5,991 bases of DNA from Bacillota bacterium (GTDB lineage Bacteria; Bacillota; Clostridia; Oscillospirales; QAMX01). Of the stretch, positions 1 to 5,793 are shown one piece after another. Made by a program: the position numbers and the translations under genes. The number at the start of each line of letters is the position of its first letter. The stretch's first letter is position 1. Where the stretch lies: the NCBI GenBank assembly GCA_029778935.1, contig JAKPBM010000082.1, positions 1-5,991 on the forward strand. The letters run 5' to 3'. The notes under the pieces are model-generated. The model searched no databases, was not told where the DNA came from, and saw only the letters and a list, made by a program, of their open reading frames with translations.

Positions 1-44
1 TCCTTGCGAAGCTTGGCCAGCGTTCTTCCAAAGTGCGCGTTCAC
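1..44 (-). CDS. Partial CDS, N-terminus of a leftward gene, possibly an HTH regulator
   Basis: Reading leftward from a GTG at 44, fourteen codons are visible before the window edge: (M)NAHFGRTLAKLRK. A GGGAGG ribosome binding site lies at 54-59, nine bases before the GTG, and a strong leftward promoter lies at 78-106, so a real gene start is well supported. The short basic, amphipathic N-terminus with 'LAKLRK' resembles the first helix of XRE/Cro-type helix-turn-helix regulators, which often begin this way. That assignment rests on 14 residues only and is inference. No in-frame ATG competes nearby. The gene diverges from pncB across about 220 bases, so it could regulate itself or pncB, but nothing visible proves this. 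Confidence 0.5.
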   Translation of the reverse strand, partial: MNAHFGRTLAKLRK

Positions 45-77
45 GGCGTAAAGCCTCCCTTTATTACAATTAGTTAT

Positions 78-106
78 ATTATATAGGAGGCGTTCCCGTT
101 TGTAAA
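78..106 (-). promoter_or_regulatory. Sigma-A-type promoter for the leftward gene at the left edge
   Basis: On the minus strand, TTTACA (106-101; one mismatch to TTGACA) is followed by a 17-base spacer and a perfect TATAAT (83-78). Transcription would begin near 71, giving a leader of about 27 bases before the GTG at 44, with GGGAGG inside it. This is the best-matching promoter in the window. Confidence 0.75.
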
Positions 107-188
107 GATGCGGGCAAAGATGTGGAGAAAATATAATACGCTGCGGGAAAAACAGACGAAATTTATATGGTTTTCAGCAGGCGTTTCC

Positions 189-217
189 TTGTATTGCTTG
201 GCATAGGGTGCTATAAT
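189..217 (+). promoter_or_regulatory. Sigma-A-type promoter for pncB, extended -10
   Basis: TTGTAT (189-194), a 17-base spacer and a perfect TATAAT (212-217) preceded by TGC, which makes an extended -10 (TGCTATAAT). The start point would be near 224, leaving a leader of about 40 bases before the pncB ATG at 264. The weak -35 is typical where a TG extension is present. No room or structure for a riboswitch is seen in the leader. Confidence 0.75.
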
Positions 218-263
218 AAACTGCAAAATAGAGAAAAAGGCATATTTTTGCGAGGGAACTGCA

Positions 264-1733
264 ATGGATGAAATGCTGAAAGGCTTTAACCTGGCCATGC
301 TGACCGACTTCTACGAGCTCACCATGTCCAACGGCTTTATCGAGCTCGGAATGGAAAATAAAATCACCTACTTCGACCTGTTTTACCGCAAAGTGCCCGA
401 CGGCGGCGGCTACGCCATCGCGGCGGGTCTGGAACAGGTGATCCAGTATTTAAACGACCTGCATTTCTCCCCCGAGGACATCGAATACCTCAGAAACCAA
501 AAGATTTTTTCCGAAAAATTCATACAGTACCTGGAAAACTTCCGGTTTACCTGCGACGTGTGGGCCATGCCGGAGGGCACGCCCATCTTCCCCGGCGAGC
601 CGCTGCTGATTGTGAGAGGCCCGGCGCCCCAGGCCCAGCTGATTGAGACCATGCTGCTGGCCACTATCAACCACCAGTCCCTGATTGCCACCAAGGCGTC
701 CCGCATTGTGCGGGCGGCGGACGGCCGGGTGGTTATGGAGTTTGGCGCCCGAAGGGCACACGGCTTTAGCGGCGCGTTGTACGGCTCCCGGGCGGCGTAT
801 ATCGCCGGCTGCCCCGTGACGTCGAATGTGCTGGCCGACCGGATGTTCGGCATTAAGGCCGTGGGCACCATGGCCCACTCCTGGGTGCAGATGTTTGACA
901 GCGAGTACGAAGCCTTTAAAGCCTACGCTGAGGTGTATCCGGAAAACTGCAACCTGCTGCTAGACACCTACGACGTATTAAACAGCGGCCTTCCCAACGC
1001 CATCCGCGTGTTCGACGAGGTGCTAAAGCCGAAGGGCTTCCGCCCCGCCGGGGTACGAATCGACTCGGGCGACGTGACGTACCTGACCAAGCAAATCCGC
1101 GCCCGGCTGGACGAAGCGGGCTACCCCGACTGCAAAATCGTCGTTTCCAACTCGTTGGACGAGTATATTATCCGAGAAATGCTCATGCAGGGGGCGAAGG
1201 TGGACTCGTTCGGCGTTGGGGAGCGGCTGATTACCTCCAAGAGCGAGCCGGTGTTCGGCGGCGTCTACAAGCTGGCGGCCGTGGAGGACGAACAGGGCAA
1301 CATCTATCCCAAGATGAAGTTTTCCGAAAACGTGTCAAAGATCACCACACCCCACTTCAAGCAGGTCTGGCGCTTTTTTGACAAGGAGACGGGGCAGGCC
1401 ATCGCCGACGTCATCTCCCTGCACGACGAAGTCATCGACGACACCAAGCCCTTCCTGCTGTTCCATCCGGAGTTTACGTGGAAAACCAAAACGGTGACCA
1501 ACTTTACGGCCAAGCCCCTGCTGGTGCAGATTTTTAAGCAGGGCAAGCTGGTCTACACGCCGCCGACACTGCCGGAAATCCGCAGGCACTGCCTGGCGAG
1601 CCTGGACACTTTGTGGGAAGAAGTCAAGCGCTTTGAAAACCCCCACGAGTATTACGTGGACTTAACCCGCCCCTTATGGGAAATCAAGCAGAAGATGCTC
1701 AGGCGGCGGGACGGACGATCCGACGACGAATAA
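264..1733 (+). CDS. pncB: Nicotinate phosphoribosyltransferase (NAPRTase)
   Basis: This cytosolic enzyme joins nicotinate to PRPP with ATP use to give nicotinate mononucleotide, the entry step of the Preiss-Handler NAD salvage route. The 489-residue protein is full length for the bacterial family. The N-terminal 'LTDFYELTM' (13-21) and 'FDLFYRKVP' (37-45) are the usual opening motifs. 'EFGARRAHG' (159-167) and 'GTMAHSW' (201-207) follow; His205 sits where the family's phosphorylatable histidine lies. 'GVRIDSGD' (263-270) and 'VDSFGVGERLITS' (313-325) form the phosphate and PRPP-binding part of the barrel. The ATG at 264 is chosen because GAGGGA (252-257) lies six bases upstream and the N-terminal motif starts soon after. 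It has its own promoter and a terminator just past its stop, so it appears monocistronic. The C-terminal tail is rich in Arg and Asp and carries no known motif. Confidence 0.97.
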   Translation: MDEMLKGFNLAMLTDFYELTMSNGFIELGMENKITYFDLFYRKVPDGGGYAIAAGLEQVIQYLNDLHFSPEDIEYLRNQKIFSEKFIQYLENFRFTCDVWAMPEGTPIFPGEPLLIVRGPAPQAQLIETMLLATINHQSLIATKASRIVRAADGRVVMEFGARRAHGFSGALYGSRAAYIAGCPVTSNVLADRMFGIKAVGTMAHSWVQMFDSEYEAFKAYAEVYPENCNLLLDTYDVLNSGLPNAIRVFDEVLKPKGFRPAGVRIDSGDVTYLTKQIRARLDEAGYPDCKIVVSNSLDEYIIREMLMQGAKVDSFGVGERLITSKSEPVFGGVYKLAAVEDEQGNIYPKMKFSENVSKITTPHFKQVWRFFDKETGQAIADVISLHDEVIDDTKPFLLFHPEFTWKTKTVTNFTAKPLLVQIFKQGKLVYTPPTLPEIRRHCLASLDTLWEEVKRFENPHEYYVDLTRPLWEIKQKMLRRRDGRSDDE

Positions 1734-1739
1734 GATTTG

Positions 1740-1774
1740 CTACCGGGAAAGCCTTGCGCTTTTCCGGTAGTTTT
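1740..1774 (+). terminator. Intrinsic terminator of pncB
   Basis: A 13-bp stem with one G-U pair (arms 1740-1752 and 1758-1770), a 5-base loop (CTTGC) and TTTT at 1771-1774. It begins six bases after the pncB stop codon. It lies inside the longest open frame leading into the next gene, which argues that the next protein starts downstream, at 1850, not within pncB. Confidence 0.85.
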
Positions 1775-1792
1775 GGCAAAGAGCAAAAATCG

Positions 1793-1821
1793 TCGAGAAA
1801 TCCTTTCCCGAAAAGTAGTAT
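1793..1821 (+). promoter_or_regulatory. Possible promoter of the AraC-type regulator gene
   Basis: TCGAGA (1793-1798, four of six matches to TTGACA), a 17-base spacer and TAGTAT (1816-1821, four of six matches to TATAAT). A promoter is expected in this gap because the pncB terminator separates the two genes, but the match is modest. The start point would fall near 1828, very close to the ribosome binding site. Confidence 0.35.
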
Positions 1822-1849
1822 CCTTTTGGCAGAGGGGGAAAACCGGCGC

Positions 1850-2734
1850 ATGAACGAGCACTTGTCTGCCGTACAGCGGATGCAGGATTACATCCAAGAG
1901 CACCTCTTTGAGGAAATCACCCCGGCCGACCTGGCCAGAGCGTCCCATTATTCGCCCTGGTACGCCCGAAGGCTGTTTATCGAGTGGACCGGCCAGACGC
2001 CGGCGGACTACATTCGAAGGCTGCGGCTGGCTAAATCGGCCCTAAGGCTTCGGGACGAAAAGTGCCGCATCCTCGATGTGGCGCTGGACATGGGCTTTGG
2101 CAGCGTGGACGGCTATCAGCGGGCGTTTTTGAAGGAGTTTGGGTGCAATCCGAAGCAGTACGCGGCCAATCCCGTTCCGCTTCCGCTGTTTCTCCCCTTT
2201 AGGGTCGAGGATTTCAGCGTGGAAAGGAGCGTTTTGAACATGGAAAACGTGAAAACCGTGATTGTGCAGGTTGTGGAGAAGCCCGCCCGCAAGGTTCTTA
2301 TCAAGCGGGGCGTTGCGGCGGAGGAGTCTTTTGCCTACTGCGAGGAAGTAGGCTGCGACTTGTGGGGGTTGCTGGTGAGCATGAAGTCTTTGGGCGGCGA
2401 GCCGGTGTGTCTGTGGCTTCCGGAAAAGTATCGAAAGCCTGGCACGAGCAAGTATGTGCAGGGCGTGGAAGTGCCGCCGGACTATGTTGGCGTTGTGCCG
2501 GAGGGGTTTGACGTCATCGAGCTGCCAAAGGCGCAGTATCTTATGTTTCAGGGGGAGCCGTTCCCGGAGGAGGAGTACGGCCGAGCCATCGCGGAGGTGC
2601 TTGCCGCCATCGAGAAGTTTGACCCCGCCCGCCTGGGTTTCCAATGGGACGGGGAGAACCCCAGAATCCAGCTGGAACCCCTCGGCACAAGAGGATATAT
2701 CGAGCTGTGGCCGGTAAAACCGGCGGAAAAGTAA
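1850..2734 (+). CDS. AraC-family transcriptional regulator with GyrI-like effector-binding domain
   Basis: A 294-residue cytosolic DNA-binding regulator. Residues about 8-105 form the two helix-turn-helix motifs of the AraC/XylS family: 'ITPADLARASHYSPWYARRL' (23-42) is the first, and 'ILDVALDMGFGSVDGYQRAF' (74-93) with 'EFGCNPKQY' (96-104) is the second and its signature end. Residues about 131-289 look like the GyrI-like/SOUL-type small-molecule-binding domain found in Rob and BmrR relatives, with 'YVGVVPEGFDVIELPKAQYL' (212-231) and a closing 'IELWPVKP' (284-291). DNA-binding domain first and ligand domain second is the Rob-like order. The ATG at 1850 follows GAGGGGG (1832-1838) at an 11-base spacing, slightly long. 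A longer open frame runs back into the pncB gene and its terminator and is rejected. The ligand and targets are unknown; relatives often respond to drugs or other hydrophobic compounds. It has no obvious co-transcribed partner. Confidence 0.9.
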   Translation: MNEHLSAVQRMQDYIQEHLFEEITPADLARASHYSPWYARRLFIEWTGQTPADYIRRLRLAKSALRLRDEKCRILDVALDMGFGSVDGYQRAFLKEFGCNPKQYAANPVPLPLFLPFRVEDFSVERSVLNMENVKTVIVQVVEKPARKVLIKRGVAAEESFAYCEEVGCDLWGLLVSMKSLGGEPVCLWLPEKYRKPGTSKYVQGVEVPPDYVGVVPEGFDVIELPKAQYLMFQGEPFPEEEYGRAIAEVLAAIEKFDPARLGFQWDGENPRIQLEPLGTRGYIELWPVKPAEK

Positions 2735-2738
2735 ACGG

Positions 2739-2773
2739 AACGCCCCCGCGCATTTAGCCGCGGGGGCGTTTTT
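2739..2773 (+). terminator. Intrinsic terminator of the AraC-type regulator gene
   Basis: A perfect 12-bp, very GC-rich stem (arms 2739-2750 and 2759-2770), an 8-base loop (CATTTAGC) and a T run at 2769-2773. It starts five bases after the stop codon. On the opposite strand the hairpin is followed by few T residues, so it acts mainly on rightward transcription. Confidence 0.92.
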
Positions 2774-3003
2774 GCGCAAAGATTTGGAACGTGCGCGGCA
2801 ACCCGTGCTGTTTTGGGGTTGCGTGGAGAGTGGGCGGACGTGGCCCGGGGCTCGCGGCTTTGTATAGAAATGGGAGTTTTCTTATAACGGATAGCGGAAT
2901 CCCGAGCGGTCCGGCTCATCACAGCCGAAAATAACTTCGTTTTGCAGGCGCCTACGTCCATTCCACACACGACCGCAAACCGATAGGGCTTATATAGCGG
3001 TGT
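2774..3003. other. Intergenic stretch with no supportable gene
   Basis: About 230 bases lie between the terminator of the AraC-type gene and the end of the broken leftward regulator. Open frames here lack a ribosome binding site and show no recognisable family. An inverted repeat (GCAACCC at 2798-2804, GGGTTGC at 2816-2822, 11-base loop) is the only clear structure; it has no T run on either strand in a terminator position. I could not find a convincing terminator for the leftward gene. Confidence 0.5.
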
Positions 3004-3440
3004 TCATTCGCGCTTTTCCTGCCAGCAGGAAAGCGAGGATAGCTTCTTTCGCAGCCAGTCGGCCAATCCCTCAGTGCTGCCCCAATTCCCATGGGGGATT
3101 ACATCCGCAATGACCTGTTCCATGTCCGTGTACTTGTGCGCGCCGTCCACGTAGCACCATTTGCAGTACAAACCGTTGACGGTGCCGTCGGCTTCGCGGC
3201 TGAGGCTGTCTTCCAGCGGACTGCCTCAGACCTGGCAGATTTCGTTGCGCGGCTGCCCCAGAAGCGTATGGCGGGATACGCCGAAGGTTTTGGAAATCAG
3301 CTTTGCGTTTCCGTGCGGGAAGGGGCTCGCCGTTTTCCCGGCGGGAAAGCCTGCCGGGTCACAAACAGTTTTTCGGCCATTTCCTCCTGGGCGAGGTTGT
3401 GTTTTGCCCGTATGTTCAGCAGAACGTCCCTGGTTTCCAT
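3004..3440 (-). pseudogene. Broken XRE-type HTH regulator with C-terminal zinc-ribbon domain
   Basis: Translating leftward from the ATG at 3440 gives 'METRDVLLNIRAKHNLAQEE', a typical XRE N-terminus, then 'MAEKLFVTRQA'. After that the frame is lost. The helix-turn-helix continues as 'SRRENGE' (3346-3326) in one frame, 'TET' (3314-3306) in another, and 'KLISKTFGVSRHTLLGQPR' (from 3303) in a third. These imply net losses near 3347 (2 bases), 3325 (1) and 3305 (1). The last frame runs to a TGA at 3226-3228, where the family has the second cysteine of its first CxxC, then resumes as 'GSPLEDSLSREADGT', with 'YCKWCY' as the second zinc knuckle, and ends at TGA 3004-3006. The expected 'SRWENG' tryptophan is also Arg (CGG). 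Overall length and domain order match intact clostridial XRE plus zinc-ribbon proteins. AAGGTG (3447-3452) sits six bases before the ATG. A truncated 47-residue peptide could still be made. Sequencing error cannot explain every lesion easily. Confidence 0.88.
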
Positions 3441-3461
3441 CCTGTTCACCTTCCGAAAATG

Positions 3462-3470
3462 AGTATAGCA
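3462..3470 (-). promoter_or_regulatory. Extended -10 element of the broken XRE regulator gene
   Basis: On the minus strand, TGCTATACT reads from 3470 to 3462: a TATACT -10 box with a TG extension. No good -35 is found at 16-18 bases. The start point would be near 3455, making a very short leader that contains the AAGGTG ribosome binding site. Confidence 0.45.
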
Positions 3471-3496
3471 GAAAGGTTTTGGATGCGAAAAACCGC

Positions 3497-3513
3497 CTGT
3501 TGCTTTTCAACAG
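3497..3513. repeat. Small perfect inverted repeat in the divergent spacer
   Basis: CTGTTG (3497-3502) and CAACAG (3508-3513) form a 6-bp inverted repeat around CTTTT. It lies between the leftward regulator start and the rightward dehydrogenase promoter, where an operator would be expected. No T run follows in a terminator position. Function is unproven. Confidence 0.4.
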
Positions 3514-3539
3514 CCGTGGGCAAGCGTTGCCGAAATGTA

Positions 3540-3557
3540 CCCGCCCTATACGGCGGG
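3540..3557. repeat. GC-rich inverted repeat just upstream of the dehydrogenase promoter
   Basis: CCCGCC (3540-3545) and GGCGGG (3552-3557) flank CTATAC. It ends 11 bases before the -35 box at 3569, a position suited to an activator or operator site. No T tract follows on either strand, so a terminator is unlikely. Confidence 0.4.
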
Positions 3558-3568
3558 AAGGTTTCTCC

Positions 3569-3597
3569 TTGTATCTGCTAAAATTTCGAGATATAAT
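3569..3597 (+). promoter_or_regulatory. Sigma-A-type promoter of the dehydrogenase-kinase operon
   Basis: TTGTAT (3569-3574), a 17-base spacer and a perfect TATAAT (3592-3597). The start point would be near 3604, giving a leader of about 55 bases. The -35 box, spacer length and -10 box are the same as in the pncB promoter, and both -35 boxes are preceded by TCC. There is no TG extension here. Confidence 0.75.
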
Positions 3598-3658
3598 AGA
3601 CGCAAGCAGTCAAATTCCACCGTATACACGTTCTTTCGCAAAAGAAAGGAGAATCCCC

Positions 3659-4786
3659 ATGCTTTCCATGGAGTTTTATAACCCCGTGCGGATTGTGAGC
3701 GGCCGGGGGGCGCTCAGGAATTTCGAAGATATCGGCCGGTTCGGCAAGCGCTGCCTGATTGTCACGGGCAAGTCGTCGGCGAAAGTGTCCGGCGCTCTGT
3801 CGGACGCGGAAGCCCTGTTTGCCAAAGCCGGCATAGAATACGAAATTTTCGACGCCATCGAGCCGAACCCCCTGCTTTCCACGGTGCATACGGGCGGCAA
3901 AGTCGCCCGGGAGTTCGGCGCCGACTTTTTGCTGGGCATCGGGGGCGGGTCGCCCCTGGACGCGGCGAAAGCCGTCGGCATCTTTGCGGCCAACCCCGAT
4001 ATGGAGCCCGAAGACATCTTCACCGCCCCGCGCAAAGACGCCCTGCCGCTTCTGGCCGTGCCCACCACCGCGGGAACGGGCAGCGAGGTAACGCCCTATT
4101 CCATCCTCACCGTGCCCAGCATCGAAAACAAAAAGTCCGTGGCGGGGGACGATTTATTCCCGAAAGTGGCCTTTTTAGACCCGGACTACACCAAGTCCAT
4201 GCCTGTATCGGTGACGTTTTCCACGGCGGTGGACGCGTTGTCCCACGCGGTGGAAGGTTTCTTTATGAAAAAAGCGAGCCTGGTATCCGACGCGCTGACC
4301 CGGCAGGCCATTCCCCTTCTGGCGCAGGGCCTGAGGCAGGCGGCAAAAGCCAAGTCCGCTTCCGACATCACCTGCGAAACCCGCGAAAAGCTGCTGTACG
4401 GCTCGGCGCTGGCGGGTATGGTCATCAGCCGGACGGGAACGGGCTTTGTCCACTCCACCGGCTACATGCTCACCTATTACCATGACGTGCCCCACGGCCA
4501 TGCCAACGCTTACTTTTTGGCCGACTTTGTGGCCTTTATGGAGCAGGCCGTGCCCGAGCGGGCCAAGGAAATCTACGCCCTCTGCGGTGTTGCGGATGCG
4601 GACGGGCTGTATAAGCTGATTTCCTCCTGCGAGGCTATGCCTTTGGACCTGCGACTGCCCGCCGAGCGGCTTTCCTACTACGCCGAGCGGACCATCGGGG
4701 CCAAAAACGTGGTCAACGCGGTGTCGGTGATCTCTAAGGAGGAGCTTCTGGCCGTTCTGCAGCGCCGGCTGGGAGAAAAGGCATGA
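3659..4786 (+). CDS. Iron-containing alcohol dehydrogenase (group III)
   Basis: A 375-residue NAD(P)-dependent oxidoreductase of the Fe-ADH family, which interconverts alcohols or sugar alcohols with aldehydes or ketones; it is cytosolic. The N-terminal Rossmann-like part carries the nucleotide-binding 'GIGGGSPLDAAKAVG' (93-107) and 'PTTAGTGSEVTPYS' (135-148). The C-terminal helical part carries the metal ligands: Asp192 and His196 in 'DALSHAVEG', His265 in 'FVHSTGY' and His279 in 'VPHGHANA'. The 14-residue distance between the last two matches the family, so the metal site looks intact. Length is slightly short of the usual 380-390 but complete. AAAGGAGA (3645-3652) sits six bases before the ATG at 3659; the Met at residue 4 would be too far from it. 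A longer open frame reaching back to 3161 crosses the promoter and the broken regulator and is rejected. The stop overlaps the kinase start by four bases. Substrate cannot be told from sequence; names such as butanol or propanediol dehydrogenase would be guesses. Confidence 0.93.
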   Translation: MLSMEFYNPVRIVSGRGALRNFEDIGRFGKRCLIVTGKSSAKVSGALSDAEALFAKAGIEYEIFDAIEPNPLLSTVHTGGKVAREFGADFLLGIGGGSPLDAAKAVGIFAANPDMEPEDIFTAPRKDALPLLAVPTTAGTGSEVTPYSILTVPSIENKKSVAGDDLFPKVAFLDPDYTKSMPVSVTFSTAVDALSHAVEGFFMKKASLVSDALTRQAIPLLAQGLRQAAKAKSASDITCETREKLLYGSALAGMVISRTGTGFVHSTGYMLTYYHDVPHGHANAYFLADFVAFMEQAVPERAKEIYALCGVADADGLYKLISSCEAMPLDLRLPAERLSYYAERTIGAKNVVNAVSVISKEELLAVLQRRLGEKA

Positions 4787-5664
4787 AAACCCTCTGCATC
4801 GGCGAGATTTTGTGGGACATCATCGGCGGCGTGCCCTTTCTCGGCGGCGCGCCCCTGAACGCCGCGGCCCATCTGGCCCAATTCGGCGCGGAAAGCTACC
4901 TGCTTTCCGCCGTGGGCAATGACGAGCTGGGGCAAAAGGCGTTAGCGCGGCTTACGGAAGCGGGCGTCCGGCCGGACTATATTGCCGTGCGGGAAGATGC
5001 GCCTACGGGCACGGCGCTGGTGTTCCCGGAGAAGGAAGGTTCCGACCGGTTTTTGCTGCCCGAAAATGTGGCGTATGACAGGACGGCGCTTCCCGAAGGC
5101 CCCCTTCCCGCTTTTAACGGGCTGGTTTACGGCACGCTGGCTTCGTTCCGGAGCAACAGCGTGAAACAGGCCGTGCTGGCGCTGGCGAAGGCCAACCCCC
5201 AAGCGGAAAAACTGTACGACGTAAATCTGCGCCTTTCGTTTTACGACAGGGCGCTGTTGGAAGAACTGCTGGCCCTTTGCACCGTCTGCAAGGTAAACGA
5301 CGAGGAGGCGGGCAAAGTGGGGGCGCTGTTGTTTGGGGAGGAAATGACGGAAGCCGGTTTTGCCGAAAAGGCGCTGGCGGCGTTTCCTTCCTGCCGCGTA
5401 ATACTGGTGACGAAAGGCGGAAACGGCGCGGCGGCGTATGTGCGCGGCCAGGGCGTGTACGCCGTGGAAGGGCAGACGGTGGACGTTTGCGACACGGTGG
5501 GCGCGGGGGACGCGTTTGCCGCGGCGTTTCTGGCTCTTTGGCTTCGGACGGGGGACGTAAAAAAGGCGCTTTCTGCCGGCAACGCCGCCGGCGCGTTTAC
5601 GGCTTCCAAACCCGGGGCGTTTCCTGCGTATGACGACGGGTTTGTGGAAACACTGCTGCGATAG
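4783..5664 (+). CDS. PfkB-family carbohydrate kinase, fructokinase-like
   Basis: A 293-residue cytosolic ATP-dependent sugar kinase of the PfkB/ribokinase family. The start 'GEILWDII' (7-14) and 'LGGAPLNAAAHLAQFGAE' (20-37) resemble bacterial fructokinases, with the first PfkB signature around 'VGNDELG' (44-50). 'YDVNLR' (145-150) and 'CKVNDEEAG' (169-177) are typical mid-protein motifs. 'DTVGAGDAFAAAF' (237-249) is the second signature; Asp243 of the GAGD anion hole is the expected catalytic base. Length is normal. The ATG overlaps the dehydrogenase TGA as ATGA (4783-4786), and GGGAG (4771-4775) lies seven bases upstream, so translation is probably coupled. Fructose phosphorylation is the best guess from family resemblance, but PfkB substrates vary widely (ribose, ketodeoxygluconate, tagatose-6-phosphate and others), so the substrate remains inference. 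Confidence 0.93.
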   Translation: MKTLCIGEILWDIIGGVPFLGGAPLNAAAHLAQFGAESYLLSAVGNDELGQKALARLTEAGVRPDYIAVREDAPTGTALVFPEKEGSDRFLLPENVAYDRTALPEGPLPAFNGLVYGTLASFRSNSVKQAVLALAKANPQAEKLYDVNLRLSFYDRALLEELLALCTVCKVNDEEAGKVGALLFGEEMTEAGFAEKALAAFPSCRVILVTKGGNGAAAYVRGQGVYAVEGQTVDVCDTVGAGDAFAAAFLALWLRTGDVKKALSAGNAAGAFTASKPGAFPAYDDGFVETLLR

Positions 5665-5678
5665 GGTGCGTTTAGCGG

Positions 5679-5717
5679 GCGGTTTTGCTTTGCCGCTTGC
5701 ATAGCGCAACCGCTTTT
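5679..5717 (+). terminator. Probable intrinsic terminator of the dehydrogenase-kinase operon
   Basis: GCGGTTTTGC (5679-5688) pairs with GCGCAACCGC (5704-5713) in a 10-bp stem with one mismatch and one G-U pair; the loop is 15 bases and TTTT follows at 5714-5717. It begins 15 bases after the kinase stop. The large loop and short T run make it less certain than the other two rightward terminators. Confidence 0.55.
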
Positions 5718-5756
5718 GCTGGCGGAGTTTACTGGATTTCGTGGCAAAACGGGCAT

Positions 5757-5793
5757 AAAACCTTTGTCGTCGCCGTATCGGCGGGGGCAAAGG
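5757..5793 (-). terminator. Leftward terminator-like hairpin
   Basis: Arms 5761-5775 and 5779-5793 form a 15-bp stem (12 Watson-Crick pairs, 2 G-U, 1 G-G mismatch) around a 3-base TAT loop. On the minus strand the stem is followed directly by TTTT (5760-5757), as in an intrinsic terminator for leftward transcription. No leftward gene ending between here and the window edge is recognisable, so it may serve a gene beyond 5991 or belong to a dispersed repeat. Confidence 0.55.

Noticed and set aside
218..263. Riboswitch in the pncB leader
   Set aside because: The leader is only about 40 bases and shows no stable fold or known NAD-binding RNA motif.
1676..1849. N-terminal extension of the AraC-type regulator, starting inside pncB
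   Set aside because: It crosses the pncB stop and terminator hairpin, has no ribosome binding site, and the family's domain starts just after the Met at 1850.
2042..2779. Minus-strand open frame of 245 codons opposite the AraC-type gene
   Set aside because: Low-complexity basic composition, no motif, and it starts inside a terminator hairpin region.
3226..3228. UGA as a selenocysteine codon in the zinc-ribbon regulator
   Set aside because: It falls at a Cys position, as true Sec codons often do, but three upstream frame breaks mean the ribosome would not reach it in frame, and a structural zinc ligand is an unlikely Sec site.
3091..3462. Plus-strand open frame opposite the broken regulator
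   Set aside because: The minus strand carries the recognisable XRE/zinc-ribbon sequence; the plus frame has no family signature or ribosome binding site.
3161..3658. A 166-residue N-terminal extension of the alcohol dehydrogenase
   Set aside because: It runs antisense through the broken regulator and across the operon promoter; the family starts at the Met at 3659, which has a well-placed AAAGGAGA.
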